Assembly: GCF_017744135.1 (NCBI RefSeq)
Contig: NZ_JAGHQU010000001.1
Coordinates: 186,001 to 250,000 of the forward strand
Direction of reading: 5' to 3'
Length of the DNA stretch: 64,000 nt
Source of the DNA: Endozoicomonas sp. G2_2
GTDB lineage: Bacteria > Pseudomonadota > Gammaproteobacteria > Nevskiales > Salinisphaeraceae
The notes beneath the pieces were generated by a model. It searched no databases and was not told where the DNA came from. It saw only the letters and a program-made list of their open reading frames with translations. Shown here piece after piece: positions 53,609-62,885 of the stretch. The position numbers and the translations under genes are program-made. Positions within the stretch are counted from its first letter, which is position 1; every line of letters starts with the position of its first letter.

Positions 53609-55087
53609 ATGAAGATGATGGTCCACGGGCTGTTCTGGTCGCTGGCTGCGGGGCTGTTGCTCACGGCCTGCAACAGCGACGACGCCGACATCGCGTTCGC
53701 CAACGGCGAAACGGTGGCATCCGAGGAGAACGACAGCATCGCCGACCCGCCAACGGACGACGCGCCGGGCGAAGACGACAATGCGCTACGCAGCGTTATG
53801 TTCGTGGGCAACAACTGGGACGGTACTGCCACCGTCGTGGATGCGAACACGTTCGAGGTGCTGCGTACCGGTATCAACCTCATTCCCGACGAGGATCAGG
53901 AGTTCGCCGATATCGCGGCCAACCCTGTGGATCTGGCCTTTTACCAGCTCATCAAGTTCGGCCCGGGCGAGGGCAACGAGCAGTACGTCGACGACATGTT
54001 CACGACCACGGACGGCCGCTACCTGGCCGTTTCGCGGCCGAGCTTCGCCGACGTGATCTGGGTCGATATCGAAAAGATCACCAACGGCGGCGGCGTCGAC
54101 GCCATCGTGCGCGAACAGGATATGGACGGGCAGCGCACCGATCACATGGCCCTGTCGCCGGACGGCCGGCGTTTGCTGGTGTCCGATTCCACCTCGCGCC
54201 AGGTCATCGAATATTCGATGGTCGACGAGACCCGGGACGACGGTAGCGAGGTGAAAATCGGCGACCGCCTGCGCACTTTCGAATCCGGCGAAACGCCGCA
54301 TGAAAGCAATTACAACGAGGCCGGCGACACCATCTATCACGCGTCGATTGGCCGCGTTTATACGCCGGGCGACAACCCCGAGCTGTTGCCCGAACTGCTC
54401 GGCCCGGCCCGCGATGCGCTCAAGGGCGATCGCTGGTACCAGATCGTGAACAACGACGATTTCGGGATTCGCGCCCGCTGGGACATGCGCGCCGAACTCG
54501 CGGAGGCGGGCTATCCGAACATGAGCCCGGCCGTTCGGCCCATGGCGGTGTCGAAGGACGAACGCTTCATCTATTTCCAGGTGTCCTATTTCCACGGTCT
54601 GGTGGAATTCGACACCGAGGCTGCGGACGTGAACGCGAACGTCGACTACACGCTCGGCGGCGTGCCCGAACCGGCGTTCGGTGCCGTGCGGCGCGTCGTG
54701 TCGCTGCCCAACTTCGTGCCCGAAGTGCCGCGCGAGACGTATGTGAACGACTCGGCCCACCACGGCCTTTCGCTCAACGACGCGGGCGATACGCTCTGCG
54801 TGGCCGGCACGGTGGACGACTACGCCGCACTCGTCGATCGCCAGACCATGGCATACAGCCTGTTCAACGCGACCACCACCGACCATACCTATCTCAAGCC
54901 GTACTGGACGACCGAGGGGCCGAACGACACCTGCTGGGTTTCGCTGAGCGGCTCGGACGCCGTGGCCGTGCTCGATACCCGGATGCACGAGGAACTGGCC
55001 TATCTGGACGTCGGCAATCACCCGCAGCGCATACGGCTGGGGTCGGTGCCCGAGCGTGTCGTGGCCGGTTGGGCGCAGACGCCGTAG
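53609..55087 (+). CDS. Beta-propeller lipoprotein
   Basis: A 492-residue lipoprotein (lipobox L-L-T-A-C, Cys21) with an acidic tether of about 45 residues, then a WD/YVTN-like beta-propeller. Repeating phrases such as D-G-R-Y-L-A-V-S-R-P, M-A-L-S-P-D-G-R-R-L-L-V-S-D-S, S-K-D-E-R-F-I-Y-F-Q and L-S-G-S-D-A-V-A-V-L-D-T mark blades. The ribosome site GGGGGGAGG is strong. The function is unknown; surface propellers of this sort often bind ligands or metals. It is monocistronic by spacing. Confidence 0.75.
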   Translation: MKMMVHGLFWSLAAGLLLTACNSDDADIAFANGETVASEENDSIADPPTDDAPGEDDNALRSVMFVGNNWDGTATVVDANTFEVLRTGINLIPDEDQEFADIAANPVDLAFYQLIKFGPGEGNEQYVDDMFTTTDGRYLAVSRPSFADVIWVDIEKITNGGGVDAIVREQDMDGQRTDHMALSPDGRRLLVSDSTSRQVIEYSMVDETRDDGSEVKIGDRLRTFESGETPHESNYNEAGDTIYHASIGRVYTPGDNPELLPELLGPARDALKGDRWYQIVNNDDFGIRARWDMRAELAEAGYPNMSPAVRPMAVSKDERFIYFQVSYFHGLVEFDTEAADVNANVDYTLGGVPEPAFGAVRRVVSLPNFVPEVPRETYVNDSAHHGLSLNDAGDTLCVAGTVDDYAALVDRQTMAYSLFNATTTDHTYLKPYWTTEGPNDTCWVSLSGSDAVAVLDTRMHEELAYLDVGNHPQRIRLGSVPERVVAGWAQTP

Positions 55088-55187
55088 CGGCCGATCTGCG
55101 TTCAGACGTACGCCGTCGGCGTTGCCGTGTCGGGCCGCCGCGGCTAGGCTGGCGCGCTTCGCGTTTGCGCCGGATGTGTGACGCCCC

Positions 55188-55880
55188 ATGCCGCTACCCG
55201 AATCTCAACGCCTGGCCTTTCGTGAGCTGGCCGGCGACACCGATGGCATCGATCGCGATGTCTATGCCCGCTTCGACCGGGATCCACGGGAGCCGATCAT
55301 CGGCCTGGGCCGCGCGAATGCGCGCGTTGGCTTTTTCGGGCGCGATCCGGGGCGCGAGGAAGTCCGGTACGGCGAGCCGTTCATCGGCGCCGGCGGGCAA
55401 CTCGTGCGTCGGACCGTGTATCGCCATCTCCACGGCGAGGCGATGCCGGATTTCGAAGCCTCGCGGCGGCTGGGCGAATCCTTCTTCTGGATTAACACGG
55501 TCCCGTACAAGCCGGTGGGCAACAAGGCCTGGTCGATGAAGGTGAAGCGGCGTTTTCACCCGTTGATGAACGCGCTTCTGGTGGAGCAGTGGCAGGGGCG
55601 GTCACTGATCACGCTCGGGCGCGAAGCATTTCTGTGGTTCGGTATCGGCCAGTCCAGGGACGAGCGGGCGCGCATCGAGGCGTTCTGGAAACGCGACGAC
55701 CGCTTCGAACGTGCGATCGACGTAACGCTGGCCGCGCCCGATGGCACGACACGGGTGTTCGATATTCATCCGCTGCCGCATCCCTCGCCCTTGAACGCCA
55801 CCTGGTACAAACGGTTCCCAGCGCTGTTGCAGCAGCGGCTCACGCAGTTGGATGTGCGCGCCGACAATCTGATGACGTGA
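55188..55880 (+). CDS. Uracil-DNA glycosylase family protein
   Basis: A 230-residue protein of the UDG superfamily. Motif 1 appears as F-F-G-R-D-P-G-R-E-E followed by G-E-P-F-I-G-A-G-G-Q-L, the family 4-like pattern, and motif 2 as H-P-L-P-H-P-S-P-L-N. The four cysteines of iron-sulfur family 4 enzymes are not present, so it is a more distant member. A base-excision repair role is inferred from the fold motifs only. Confidence 0.75.
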   Translation: MPLPESQRLAFRELAGDTDGIDRDVYARFDRDPREPIIGLGRANARVGFFGRDPGREEVRYGEPFIGAGGQLVRRTVYRHLHGEAMPDFEASRRLGESFFWINTVPYKPVGNKAWSMKVKRRFHPLMNALLVEQWQGRSLITLGREAFLWFGIGQSRDERARIEAFWKRDDRFERAIDVTLAAPDGTTRVFDIHPLPHPSPLNATWYKRFPALLQQRLTQLDVRADNLMT

Positions 55881-56004
55881 TGCCGGCGGGCGAGCCGGGG
55901 CGGGCGCGCGCCGTCGTGCCTGTATTGCGCAGCTAAGCCGGGGCCACGACAATAGCGGGCCGTTTTCTCCCGGCGGCCGCGTTGCCGCCGATCGGATCGC
56001 CCGC

Positions 56005-57201
56005 ATGTCGCGTACTCGTCCCGCTCGTCATGTCGTTCTCATGCTGCTGGGGCTGATTCTCGTCGGGCTGAACCTGCGCCCGGCGCTGACCAGCGTCTCG
56101 CCGGTGCTGGTCGAGATCGGGCGTAGCCTCGGGCTGGGGTCGATGGGCCAGGGCGTTCTCACCACGCTGCCGGTCCTGTGTCTCGGCCTAGCGGCGCCGC
56201 TGGCACCCCGCGCGGCGCGGCGCATCGGCGACGAAACCACCATTCTTCTCACGCTGGGTGTGCTGGCATTGGCGCTGCTCGTGCGTCCGTGGTCGGGCGT
56301 GGTCGGGCTGTTTGCCGGCACCGCGTTGGCGGGCGGCTGCATCGGCGTGATGGGCGTGTTGCTGCCGGGCCTGGTCAAACGGGATTTTCCCGATCAGGTC
56401 GGCGTGATGACCGGCTTGTACACCATGGCGCTGTGTACCGGCGCCTCCATCGCCGCGGGTGCGACCGAGCCGCTGCGGCTGTTGTTCGCCGGCGAATGGC
56501 GCTGGGCGCTGACGTTCTGGCTCACGCCCGCGATTGTTGCAGGCCTCGTATGGCTGCCGCAGCTGGCACGCGGGCACCCACCCGCGCCGCGCAGGACGGG
56601 CGAGGCCACGCGCCTGCGTACCAGCCGGCTGGCATGGCAGGTCACCCTGTTCATGGGCCTGCAATCGTCGTTGGCCTATTCGGTGTTCGGTTGGCTGCCG
56701 ACGATCCTGCACGATCGCGGCCTGAGCGAAGTCGACGCGGGGCTGATGCTGTCGCTGTCGATCATCGTGCAGCTGATTTCGGCGATCGCGGCACCGTGGA
56801 TCGGCGGGCGCTGTCGAGATCAGCGCGGCGTCGTCGTCGCGGTCATGCTGCTCACGCTGGCGGGTCTGCTGGGCTGTCTTTATGCGTCGATCGAAAGCGT
56901 TGCGCTATGGGCCGTGGTGCTGGGTCTGGGTCAGGGCGGCACGTTCAGCATGGGGCTGACGCTGATCGCGCTGCGCGCCGCGGACAGCCGTATCGCGGCC
57001 GAGCTGTCGGGCATGGCGCAGGGTATCGGCTATGTGCTGGCTGCCCTCGGCCCGCTGCTGGTCGGCATTCTGCATGACCTCACCGGCGGCTGGCAGAGCA
57101 CCGGCGTGCTGTTCGGCGTCATCGTGGGCGTGGGGTTGATCGCCGGCCTCGGCGCCGGGCGGGATCTACAGGTGGGCGCCGTGCCCGAACCCGGCGCATG
57201 A
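56005..57201 (+). CDS. MFS transporter, CynX/NimT family
   Basis: A 398-residue major facilitator with about twelve transmembrane helices. The start of helix 1 reads L-G-L-I-L-V-G-L-N-L-R-P-A-L-T-S-V-S-P, the hallmark of the CynX/NimT (cyanate and 2-nitroimidazole) transporter family. The C-half has the matching R-G-V-V-V-A-V loop. The substrate is unknown, and no cyanase gene lies nearby. Confidence 0.88.
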   Translation: MSRTRPARHVVLMLLGLILVGLNLRPALTSVSPVLVEIGRSLGLGSMGQGVLTTLPVLCLGLAAPLAPRAARRIGDETTILLTLGVLALALLVRPWSGVVGLFAGTALAGGCIGVMGVLLPGLVKRDFPDQVGVMTGLYTMALCTGASIAAGATEPLRLLFAGEWRWALTFWLTPAIVAGLVWLPQLARGHPPAPRRTGEATRLRTSRLAWQVTLFMGLQSSLAYSVFGWLPTILHDRGLSEVDAGLMLSLSIIVQLISAIAAPWIGGRCRDQRGVVVAVMLLTLAGLLGCLYASIESVALWAVVLGLGQGGTFSMGLTLIALRAADSRIAAELSGMAQGIGYVLAALGPLLVGILHDLTGGWQSTGVLFGVIVGVGLIAGLGAGRDLQVGAVPEPGA

Positions 57202-57221
57202 CGCACGTATGCGGTCGGTCG

Positions 57222-57497
57222 CTAGCGCCTAGGCGGCGGGTTGCGTCCGAGGGCATGGCGCCAGGTCTCGCTGGCCACGCCGCGGCCGACCACGCGCGCA
57301 AAGGCCACGCAGAAACCGCTCACGGCTGCCCAGGCCAGTATATGGGGCCAACTCACGTCGGCGTCCTCGACGTTCAAGGGCGGCTCTTCGTCGAGCGTGC
57401 GTCGCCAGGCAGCGGAGGCGCCGCGTCGTGCGAGCATGCCGGCGCCGATCGCGGCGCCCGCGCCCAGGGCGAGCCAGAGGGTGCGTTCTCGATCCAT
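57222..57497 (-). CDS. DUF4235 small membrane protein
   Basis: A 91-residue protein with two hydrophobic helices. It has W-R-R-T-L-D-E-E-P-P-L-N-V-E-D-A-D-V-S-W followed by A-W-A-A-V-S-G-F and ends near W-R-H-A-L-G-R-N-P-P, a pattern I associate with DUF4235. Function unknown. It converges on the MFS gene. Confidence 0.72.
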   Translation of the reverse strand: MDRERTLWLALGAGAAIGAGMLARRGASAAWRRTLDEEPPLNVEDADVSWPHILAWAAVSGFCVAFARVVGRGVASETWRHALGRNPPPRR

Positions 57498-57675
57498 GAC
57501 GTGCTGCGACCGTATAGTCGCGTGTTGCGTAAGCGTATGGTCTGCATCGTACCGCAGATCGTTGTCGCATCCATGCGTACGACGCCGGATGCCGGTAGCG
57601 GCCGGCGCCCGTGGCGTGAACGGGTGATAGCGTCCGGTACGCTGGCCCGTTCGGATACCACATGATCGCAGTCGT

Positions 57676-58428
57676 ATGAATCTCGGTCGCTATCGTTTTT
57701 CGCCGCCCTGGTGGGGCGTGTTGCTGTTCTGTGTCGGGGCTGCGATCTTCTGTGCGCTTGGCGTGTGGCAGGTCGAACGAGCGCACTACAAGGAAGGACT
57801 GGTCGCCGCCCGTCAGGCCGCGCGGCAGGCCGGACGCGCGCCGATGCAACCGCAAGGCGCGCCGGCAGAAGGCAACGCGCGCGTGGCCGATCTCGTCTAT
57901 GGTCGCGAGTATGTCGCGACCGGCCGGTATGAACCGGGTCGCCAGATTCTGCTCGCCGATCAGCTACGCGGTGCGCGCACCGGCTATCGCGTATGGACGC
58001 CGCTGCGCCTCGACAACGGCATCCGCCTGATGGTCGATCGCGGCTGGATCGAGAAACCGGCAGCCGGCGAGCCGCTACCCGACCCGCCCGCGCCGACAAC
58101 GCCGGTGCAAGTCACGGGATTCTGGCGCAGCTTCGTTCAGCCGGCCCTGCAATGGGGCGGCACGGTGGACTGCACGGACCGGGACTGGCCACGGGTTCTG
58201 AGCTATCCCGACGCCGCGGCCGTGCGTTGCCAGTACGGCGCGCCCGTGGTCGACGGGCTGCTGTTGCTCGACCCGCAGGCGCCCGATGGTTTCGTACGCG
58301 AATGGGAAGATGACCGGGATACGGTCGGCCTGCGGCCCTTCGGGCACTACGCCTATGCTTCGCAGTGGTTCCTGATGGCGATCGTCGCCGGCATCATTCT
58401 CGTGGTGGTCAATCTCAGGCGTCGCTGA
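57676..58428 (+). CDS. SURF1 family protein
   Basis: A 250-residue protein with one transmembrane helix at each end (about 12-33 and 231-247) and a periplasmic middle region, the SURF1 layout. Conserved pieces are L-G-V-W-Q-V-E-R, G-R-Y-E-P-G-R-Q-I-L-L, R-L-M-V-D-R-G-W-I-E and H-Y-A-Y-A-S-Q-W-F. SURF1 helps insert heme a into cytochrome c oxidase subunit I. The usual cox genes are not beside it in this window. Confidence 0.9.
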   Translation: MNLGRYRFSPPWWGVLLFCVGAAIFCALGVWQVERAHYKEGLVAARQAARQAGRAPMQPQGAPAEGNARVADLVYGREYVATGRYEPGRQILLADQLRGARTGYRVWTPLRLDNGIRLMVDRGWIEKPAAGEPLPDPPAPTTPVQVTGFWRSFVQPALQWGGTVDCTDRDWPRVLSYPDAAAVRCQYGAPVVDGLLLLDPQAPDGFVREWEDDRDTVGLRPFGHYAYASQWFLMAIVAGIILVVVNLRRR

Positions 58429-58680
58429 CGCGCGGCTGCCGGTCGCGCCCGAGACTGCTTATAGTTCATCGGGCAACGGTATGCGTCGCGGTCCGGCTTG
58501 GCTGACCCCAGCCGGGGGCAACGTGCACGAAGCGTTCGGGTTGCGGTGTGCTCCGGGGGGAGGCGCGGACTCGAGGTGGTCGCGTAAAACGCCTGTCCGG
58601 TCTGTTGTTCGACGTCGATGGCCGCGGTATCCCGCATGGCCCGGCCGACCCATCCGACCGGCAGGCACGCCGGGGGACCC

Positions 58681-59847
58681 ATGTCGCTTGAAACAACACC
58701 GCGTCGCACGACGGCGCATTCAGCGTTCTGGATGATGGTGCGACGCGTAACGGTGCTGGCCAGTTGCGTGGATGTCGGCTTCTTCTTTTTCTTTCTGGCT
58801 GCCGGCTCGCCGATTCTGGCCTGGATCAATGTCCTGAGCGTGGCGATGTATATCGTCGCCTATCGACTGCTCGGACAGCGACGAAACCGACCGGCGCTGA
58901 TGCTGATCTGGGCCGAGGTGCTCGGCCATGCCTTCATCGGCACGCTGCTGACCGGCTGGGATGCCGGTTTCAACTACTACCTGCTCATGTTCATTCCCGC
59001 GATCATGGTCAGCGGCGACTGGCGCAGCGTACGGCTACCGTTGCTGGTGCTGTTCAGTGCCTATCTCGCACTCCACGAAGTATCACGATTCACCGGGCCG
59101 CTCGAGCCGCTCGCGCCCGCGGCACTTACCGCGCTGTATATCTTCAATGTGTCGGTGTTTTTCGCCATGGCCAGCTCTACGGCCAGTTTCTATTACCGCA
59201 TGGTGCGCAAGACCGAAGGCAAGCTGCGTGATCTGGCCACCCGCGACACGCTGACCGGTTTGTTCAACCGTCGCCACCTCATGGAGACCGCACAGCAGGA
59301 GCGTACGCGCTCGAGCCGCAGCGGCGCGCCGTTGTCGCTGGTGATCGCCGATATCGACGACTTCAAGCAGATCAACGACCGGTTGGGTCACGATGCGGGC
59401 GATCTCGTGTTGCGCCGGGTCAGCGCCGTCTTGCGTGAACGCTGTCGCAGCCACGATACGGTCGCTCGTTGGGGCGGCGAGGAGTTTCTCTTTCTGCTGC
59501 CGCAGACGGGCGGCCAGGCCGCGGCCGATTTCGCCGAGCGGGTACGGGCCGACGTTGGCGTACTGGAAATCGCGGCGGGCGTCGAGCCGATCCGCTGTAC
59601 GGTGTCGCTCGGCGTGGCGGTCGTGGCGGTCGGTGAGTCGCTGGAGGATGCGATCGGGCGTGCCGATCATGCCCTCTATCGCAGCAAGGCCGAGGGCCGG
59701 AATCGGGTCACGATTGCAGAGAGCGCGTCCGCTATTGCCGACGCACACGACAGTGCGCAGGTGCGCGATCTGCATCCCGCGGCGAATGCGCCGGACGACG
59801 GGCCCGACGATTCGCCCGGCCCCGGCGGTATGCGCGCCGCGAGTTAG
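58681..59847 (+). CDS. Membrane-bound diguanylate cyclase (GGDEF) 1
   Basis: A 388-residue protein with about six transmembrane helices in residues 15-175 and a C-terminal GGDEF domain that makes cyclic di-GMP. The active-site signature is G-G-E-E-F, and the product-inhibition I-site R-S-H-D lies five residues before it. A-D-I-D-D-F-K-Q-I-N-D holds the first metal Asp. Both active and inhibitory sites are intact. The ATG at 58681 was chosen over an upstream one because it precedes the first helix by a normal distance. The sensory input is unknown. Confidence 0.92.
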   Translation: MSLETTPRRTTAHSAFWMMVRRVTVLASCVDVGFFFFFLAAGSPILAWINVLSVAMYIVAYRLLGQRRNRPALMLIWAEVLGHAFIGTLLTGWDAGFNYYLLMFIPAIMVSGDWRSVRLPLLVLFSAYLALHEVSRFTGPLEPLAPAALTALYIFNVSVFFAMASSTASFYYRMVRKTEGKLRDLATRDTLTGLFNRRHLMETAQQERTRSSRSGAPLSLVIADIDDFKQINDRLGHDAGDLVLRRVSAVLRERCRSHDTVARWGGEEFLFLLPQTGGQAAADFAERVRADVGVLEIAAGVEPIRCTVSLGVAVVAVGESLEDAIGRADHALYRSKAEGRNRVTIAESASAIADAHDSAQVRDLHPAANAPDDGPDDSPGPGGMRAAS

Positions 59848-59849
59848 AA

Positions 59850-59873
59850 GAACGCCGCCCAAGGGCGGCGTTC
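59850..59873. terminator. Bidirectional stem-loop between convergent genes
   Basis: GAACGCCGCCC and its exact complement, separated by AA, form an 11-bp stem three bases after the cyclase stop and before the convergent glycine-zipper gene's end. It can serve transcripts from either side; on the minus strand TTCTT follows. Confidence 0.6.
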
Positions 59874-59897
59874 ATGCACTCGCGGGGTAACAGCCGA

Positions 59898-60215
59898 TCA
59901 ACGGAAGCTGCCATAGCGCCCGTAGCCGCGGTGGCGTTCGCTGCGATAGCGACGGTTGTCGTAGTCGCGGTCGTAGTAGCGATCGTCGTTGCGCTCGTTG
60001 ATCAGCCACGAGCCGCCGGCTGCGCCCGCGGCGGCACCGATCAGCGCGCCTTTCTGGCCGCCGATCTCGTTGCCGACAGCCGCGCCCAGCGCGCCGCCGA
60101 TGCCGCCGCCGAGCGCCTGGGACATCGTGTTGTTATCGAGTGCCAGCGCCGGTGTGCTGGCGAAGGCCGTCAGCAGGGTGGCGGCCGCGATGCGATTGCG
60201 AAGGGTGGTGTTCAT
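59898..60215 (-). CDS. Glycine-zipper outer envelope protein
   Basis: A 105-residue protein with a signal peptide (cleavage near A-L-A-L), then a glycine-zipper 2TM stretch (G-G-G-I-G-G-A-L-G-A-A-V-G then G-A-L-I-G-A-A-A-G-A-A-G-G) and a charged Arg/Tyr/Asp-rich tail. Such small proteins sit in the outer envelope and are often stress-induced. An AGGAGA ribosome site and an AT-rich promoter-like stretch lie just upstream. Confidence 0.8.
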   Translation of the reverse strand: MNTTLRNRIAAATLLTAFASTPALALDNNTMSQALGGGIGGALGAAVGNEIGGQKGALIGAAAGAAGGSWLINERNDDRYYDRDYDNRRYRSERHRGYGRYGSFR

Positions 60216-60523
60216 GATGTGTCTCCTGTTCTGAGTTATGGATCGTCTCGTTCGTTCAGTATTAATTTAACGATAGGGCGCATGAATCGTTCATGAACCG
60301 GCTGCATGCCAGTGCATGGGCGCCGGTTCATCCTGTGGCGCCGGGCCGGCTTTTGCGGTCCGCGTCCGGGTTGGGCGCCGTCGCGGCGTGCGCTGCGAGG
60401 GCTCTATTCGCACCGGAACGGGAGGCCAACGCGGCGATCGTGACCGGCCCGCCGCCGGGCGTCGCTGTCCCGTAATCGACGCGGTAGGGTGGAGGTGCCA
60501 CCGCCACCGCTTCGGAGTCGAAC
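60216..60523. other. Intergenic region, divergent
   Basis: 308 bp between the glycine-zipper gene and the M24-fold gene. The left part is AT-rich (TTAAATTAATA on the minus strand near 60262) and fits a promoter for the glycine-zipper gene. The right part is GC-rich without a recognisable box. A 60-codon frame at 60293-60475 shows no motif and was not annotated. Confidence 0.5.
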
Positions 60524-61723
60524 ATGGACTATGCCGCGTATCGCGATTGCCTGATCGAGCGCCTCGACGGGCCCGATCTCGCCTTCGATGTCGGCGAATA
60601 CGAGGCGCGCCTGGCAGCGTTGCGGTCTGCAATGGCGCGCGACGGGTTCGATCTGCTGACGCTCAGCGACCCGTCCGACCTGTGTTATCTGACCGGTTAC
60701 ACGACTTTCGAGGTATCCGTTCAGTGCCTGCTGCTGGTTTCCGCGAGCGCGACGGTGCTGTTCGTACCGGCCATCGAGATCGGCCCTGCGGTCTATCTGA
60801 GCCGGGTGGATGCGGTGGTCGGCTATGCCTGGGAATCACCGATGTCCGTGGCGCGACAAGTCGACGAACAGGCGCGCGCGCTCGCACCGGGGCCGGCGCA
60901 GCGTATCGGCGTGAGCCTGTGGAGCGGCTCGCTGCGGCCCGGGTTGCTCTCGGCCTTGCAGGGTGCGATGCCCGGCGCGCAGTTCGAGGACATGGGCCTG
61001 CTGCTCGACCGGATCCGGCTGGTGAAATCAGCGGCCGAGCTGGATTATCTCGCCGCAAGCGCCGCGCTTACCGGCCGCGGTCTGGACGCCGCCGCGGATG
61101 TGATTCGGGATGGTGTGGTCGACCATGAAATAGCCCGCGCGGGCGCCAACGCCATGCTCGGGGGCGGCAGCGAATTCATGAGCATGCAGCCCATCGTGAC
61201 CACCGGTTTTCGTAGCGGGATCATCCACACCAACCACGCCGGGCACCGCGTGGACCGCGGCGATGTGGTGTTCATGGAATTCGGTGCGGTACGACGTCGC
61301 TATACCGCGCCCATGATGCGCACGGCGACCGTCGGCCCGCCCAACGACGAGGTGCGGCGTTTCCACGCGGTCGGCCGGGCCGTGCTCGAGGCGGTGATGG
61401 AACACGCGCGTACCGGCGCGACCTTCGACGAGGCTGCGCGTGCGGGGGGCGCGGCACTGGCGCCGATCGTGGACCAGGCCTTCTTTTCCGGCGTGTACGG
61501 TTATCCGGTGGGTATCCAGTTTCCGCCGTCGTGGGTGGCGGGTTCGATGTTCATCGCCCGCGGCAACGAGGCTTTGTTCGAAACGAACATGGTGTTTCAT
61601 CTGCCGATCTGTCTGCGCAAGCCGGGCGAATTTGGCGTTGGCTTCAGCGAGACCGTGCGCGTGACGCCGCGCGGCGCGGTGCGTATCACCACGAACGATC
61701 TGGATCTGCAAAGCGTCGACTGA
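60524..61723 (+). CDS. M24-fold hydrolase lacking metal ligands (creatinase/ectoine-hydrolase-like)
   Basis: A 399-residue protein with the creatinase N-domain (residues about 25-160) and an M24 pita-bread domain. The canonical metal ligands are replaced: E252 and A262 stand where two Asp are expected (F-M-E-F-G ... T-A-P-M-M-R-T), and G-Y-P-V-G-I replaces G-H-G-x-G. Creatinase and ectoine hydrolase (DoeA) share this loss, and the G-Y-P-x-G-I and N-M-V-F-H features recall DoeA. A metal-independent amide hydrolase, perhaps for ectoine or a similar osmolyte, is likely; no doeB is next to it. Confidence 0.75.
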   Translation: MDYAAYRDCLIERLDGPDLAFDVGEYEARLAALRSAMARDGFDLLTLSDPSDLCYLTGYTTFEVSVQCLLLVSASATVLFVPAIEIGPAVYLSRVDAVVGYAWESPMSVARQVDEQARALAPGPAQRIGVSLWSGSLRPGLLSALQGAMPGAQFEDMGLLLDRIRLVKSAAELDYLAASAALTGRGLDAAADVIRDGVVDHEIARAGANAMLGGGSEFMSMQPIVTTGFRSGIIHTNHAGHRVDRGDVVFMEFGAVRRRYTAPMMRTATVGPPNDEVRRFHAVGRAVLEAVMEHARTGATFDEAARAGGAALAPIVDQAFFSGVYGYPVGIQFPPSWVAGSMFIARGNEALFETNMVFHLPICLRKPGEFGVGFSETVRVTPRGAVRITTNDLDLQSVD

Positions 61724-61838
61724 GGACAGCACTGGGGTACGCCACTGTTTCACCCACGGCGAGCGGCGCGATGACGTGCGCCGCGAAATCGCGCCGCGCA
61801 TACGGCTAGAATGCGTTAAAGCCCGCTTTCGCGATGCC

Positions 61839-62867
61839 ATGCCTGCCGTCTCCCGGATTGACGACCCCACTCATGCGTTCGCCCATCGTCGCGCGGTTCT
61901 GCAGGTGCTGCTGTGGTTCACCGGGATTTTCGGGGTGCTGTTCGCGATCCTGAATTTTCGCAACGCCAGCTACGGCCTCATGACGCTGGAACTGCTCATG
62001 GCCGGTTTCGCGTTCACGCTCTTGCCGGTGATCGCCCGCACGGCGTATCTGCAGCGCTGGATCGTGGTCTATCTGGTGCCGTTCTTTTCCGTGATGATGT
62101 ACTCGCTGACCACGGCCGTCGCGGCGCCGACCGTGTTTGCGTGGGTACTGCTCATTCCCATTCTCTGCCACCTGCTGCTCGGACGCTGGATCGGCGGCGG
62201 CGTGGCGGCGTTCTACATGGCGATCGCCGGTGCGATCTTCTTCTGGAAGTTCGGTGTCGACCCCGGTTATGGCAATACCCGGTCGGTCGCCAACGTCGCG
62301 CTCGCCTCGGTCTGCATCTTCGGCTTTTCCCATGTCTACGAGATCAGCCGCGAACGTGCCGAGAATCGATTGCGCGAGATCGCGATGACCGATCCTTTGA
62401 CCGGGCTGGCGAACCGCGCTCGCCTGGGCGACGTGTTCGCGGCCGAGCGCGCGCGTCACGCCCGGCACGGCGCGCGCCTGTGTCTGCTGATGATCGACCT
62501 CGATCATTTCAAGCAGGTCAACGACCGCCATGGCCATGATGCCGGCGACAGGGTGTTGCGCCATGTGGCCGACCGTATCCGCGAGCGTGTGCGGCCAAGT
62601 GATGTCGTCTGCCGGCTCGGCGGCGAGGAGTTCTGCATCTTTCTCGCCGATACCGGCGCCGAGCAGGGGCGACACGTGGCCGACGATCTGCGGCATACGA
62701 TCGAAACGAGCCCGTTCCGCCATGCGGGTCAGGATATTGCGCTGACAACCAGCATCGGCATCGCGGAACTCGGGCGCGATGGCGATACGCTGGAAGCGTT
62801 GTTTGGCGCAGCGGATCGGCGCCTCTACGACGCCAAGCAGTCCGGGCGCAATCGGGTGGTCAGCTGA
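61839..62867 (+). CDS. Membrane-bound diguanylate cyclase (GGDEF) 2
   Basis: A 342-residue protein with five or six transmembrane helices (about 22-175) and a GGDEF domain. The signature is G-G-E-E-F with an I-site R-P-S-D five residues upstream; D-L-D-H-F-K-Q-V-N-D is the metal and substrate strand. The ATG at 61839 was chosen to begin just before the first helix. It converges on a third cyclase gene 18 bp away. Confidence 0.9.
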   Translation: MPAVSRIDDPTHAFAHRRAVLQVLLWFTGIFGVLFAILNFRNASYGLMTLELLMAGFAFTLLPVIARTAYLQRWIVVYLVPFFSVMMYSLTTAVAAPTVFAWVLLIPILCHLLLGRWIGGGVAAFYMAIAGAIFFWKFGVDPGYGNTRSVANVALASVCIFGFSHVYEISRERAENRLREIAMTDPLTGLANRARLGDVFAAERARHARHGARLCLLMIDLDHFKQVNDRHGHDAGDRVLRHVADRIRERVRPSDVVCRLGGEEFCIFLADTGAEQGRHVADDLRHTIETSPFRHAGQDIALTTSIGIAELGRDGDTLEALFGAADRRLYDAKQSGRNRVVS

Positions 62868-62883
62868 CCGGCCGGCCGGTTTT
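62868..62883 (+). terminator. Short palindrome and T-run after GGDEF 2
   Basis: CCGGCCGGCCGG followed by TTTT directly after the stop codon. The stem can form only with a tight loop, so it is a weak terminator at best. Confidence 0.35.
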
Positions 62884-62885
62884 GC

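Noticed and set aside
58429-58680. Possible cyclic di-GMP riboswitch before the first GGDEF gene
   Set aside because: The conserved GEMM core elements could not be found.
60293-60475. 60-codon frame before the M24-fold gene
   Set aside because: Ala/Arg/Pro-rich composition of random GC-rich DNA, no ribosome site.
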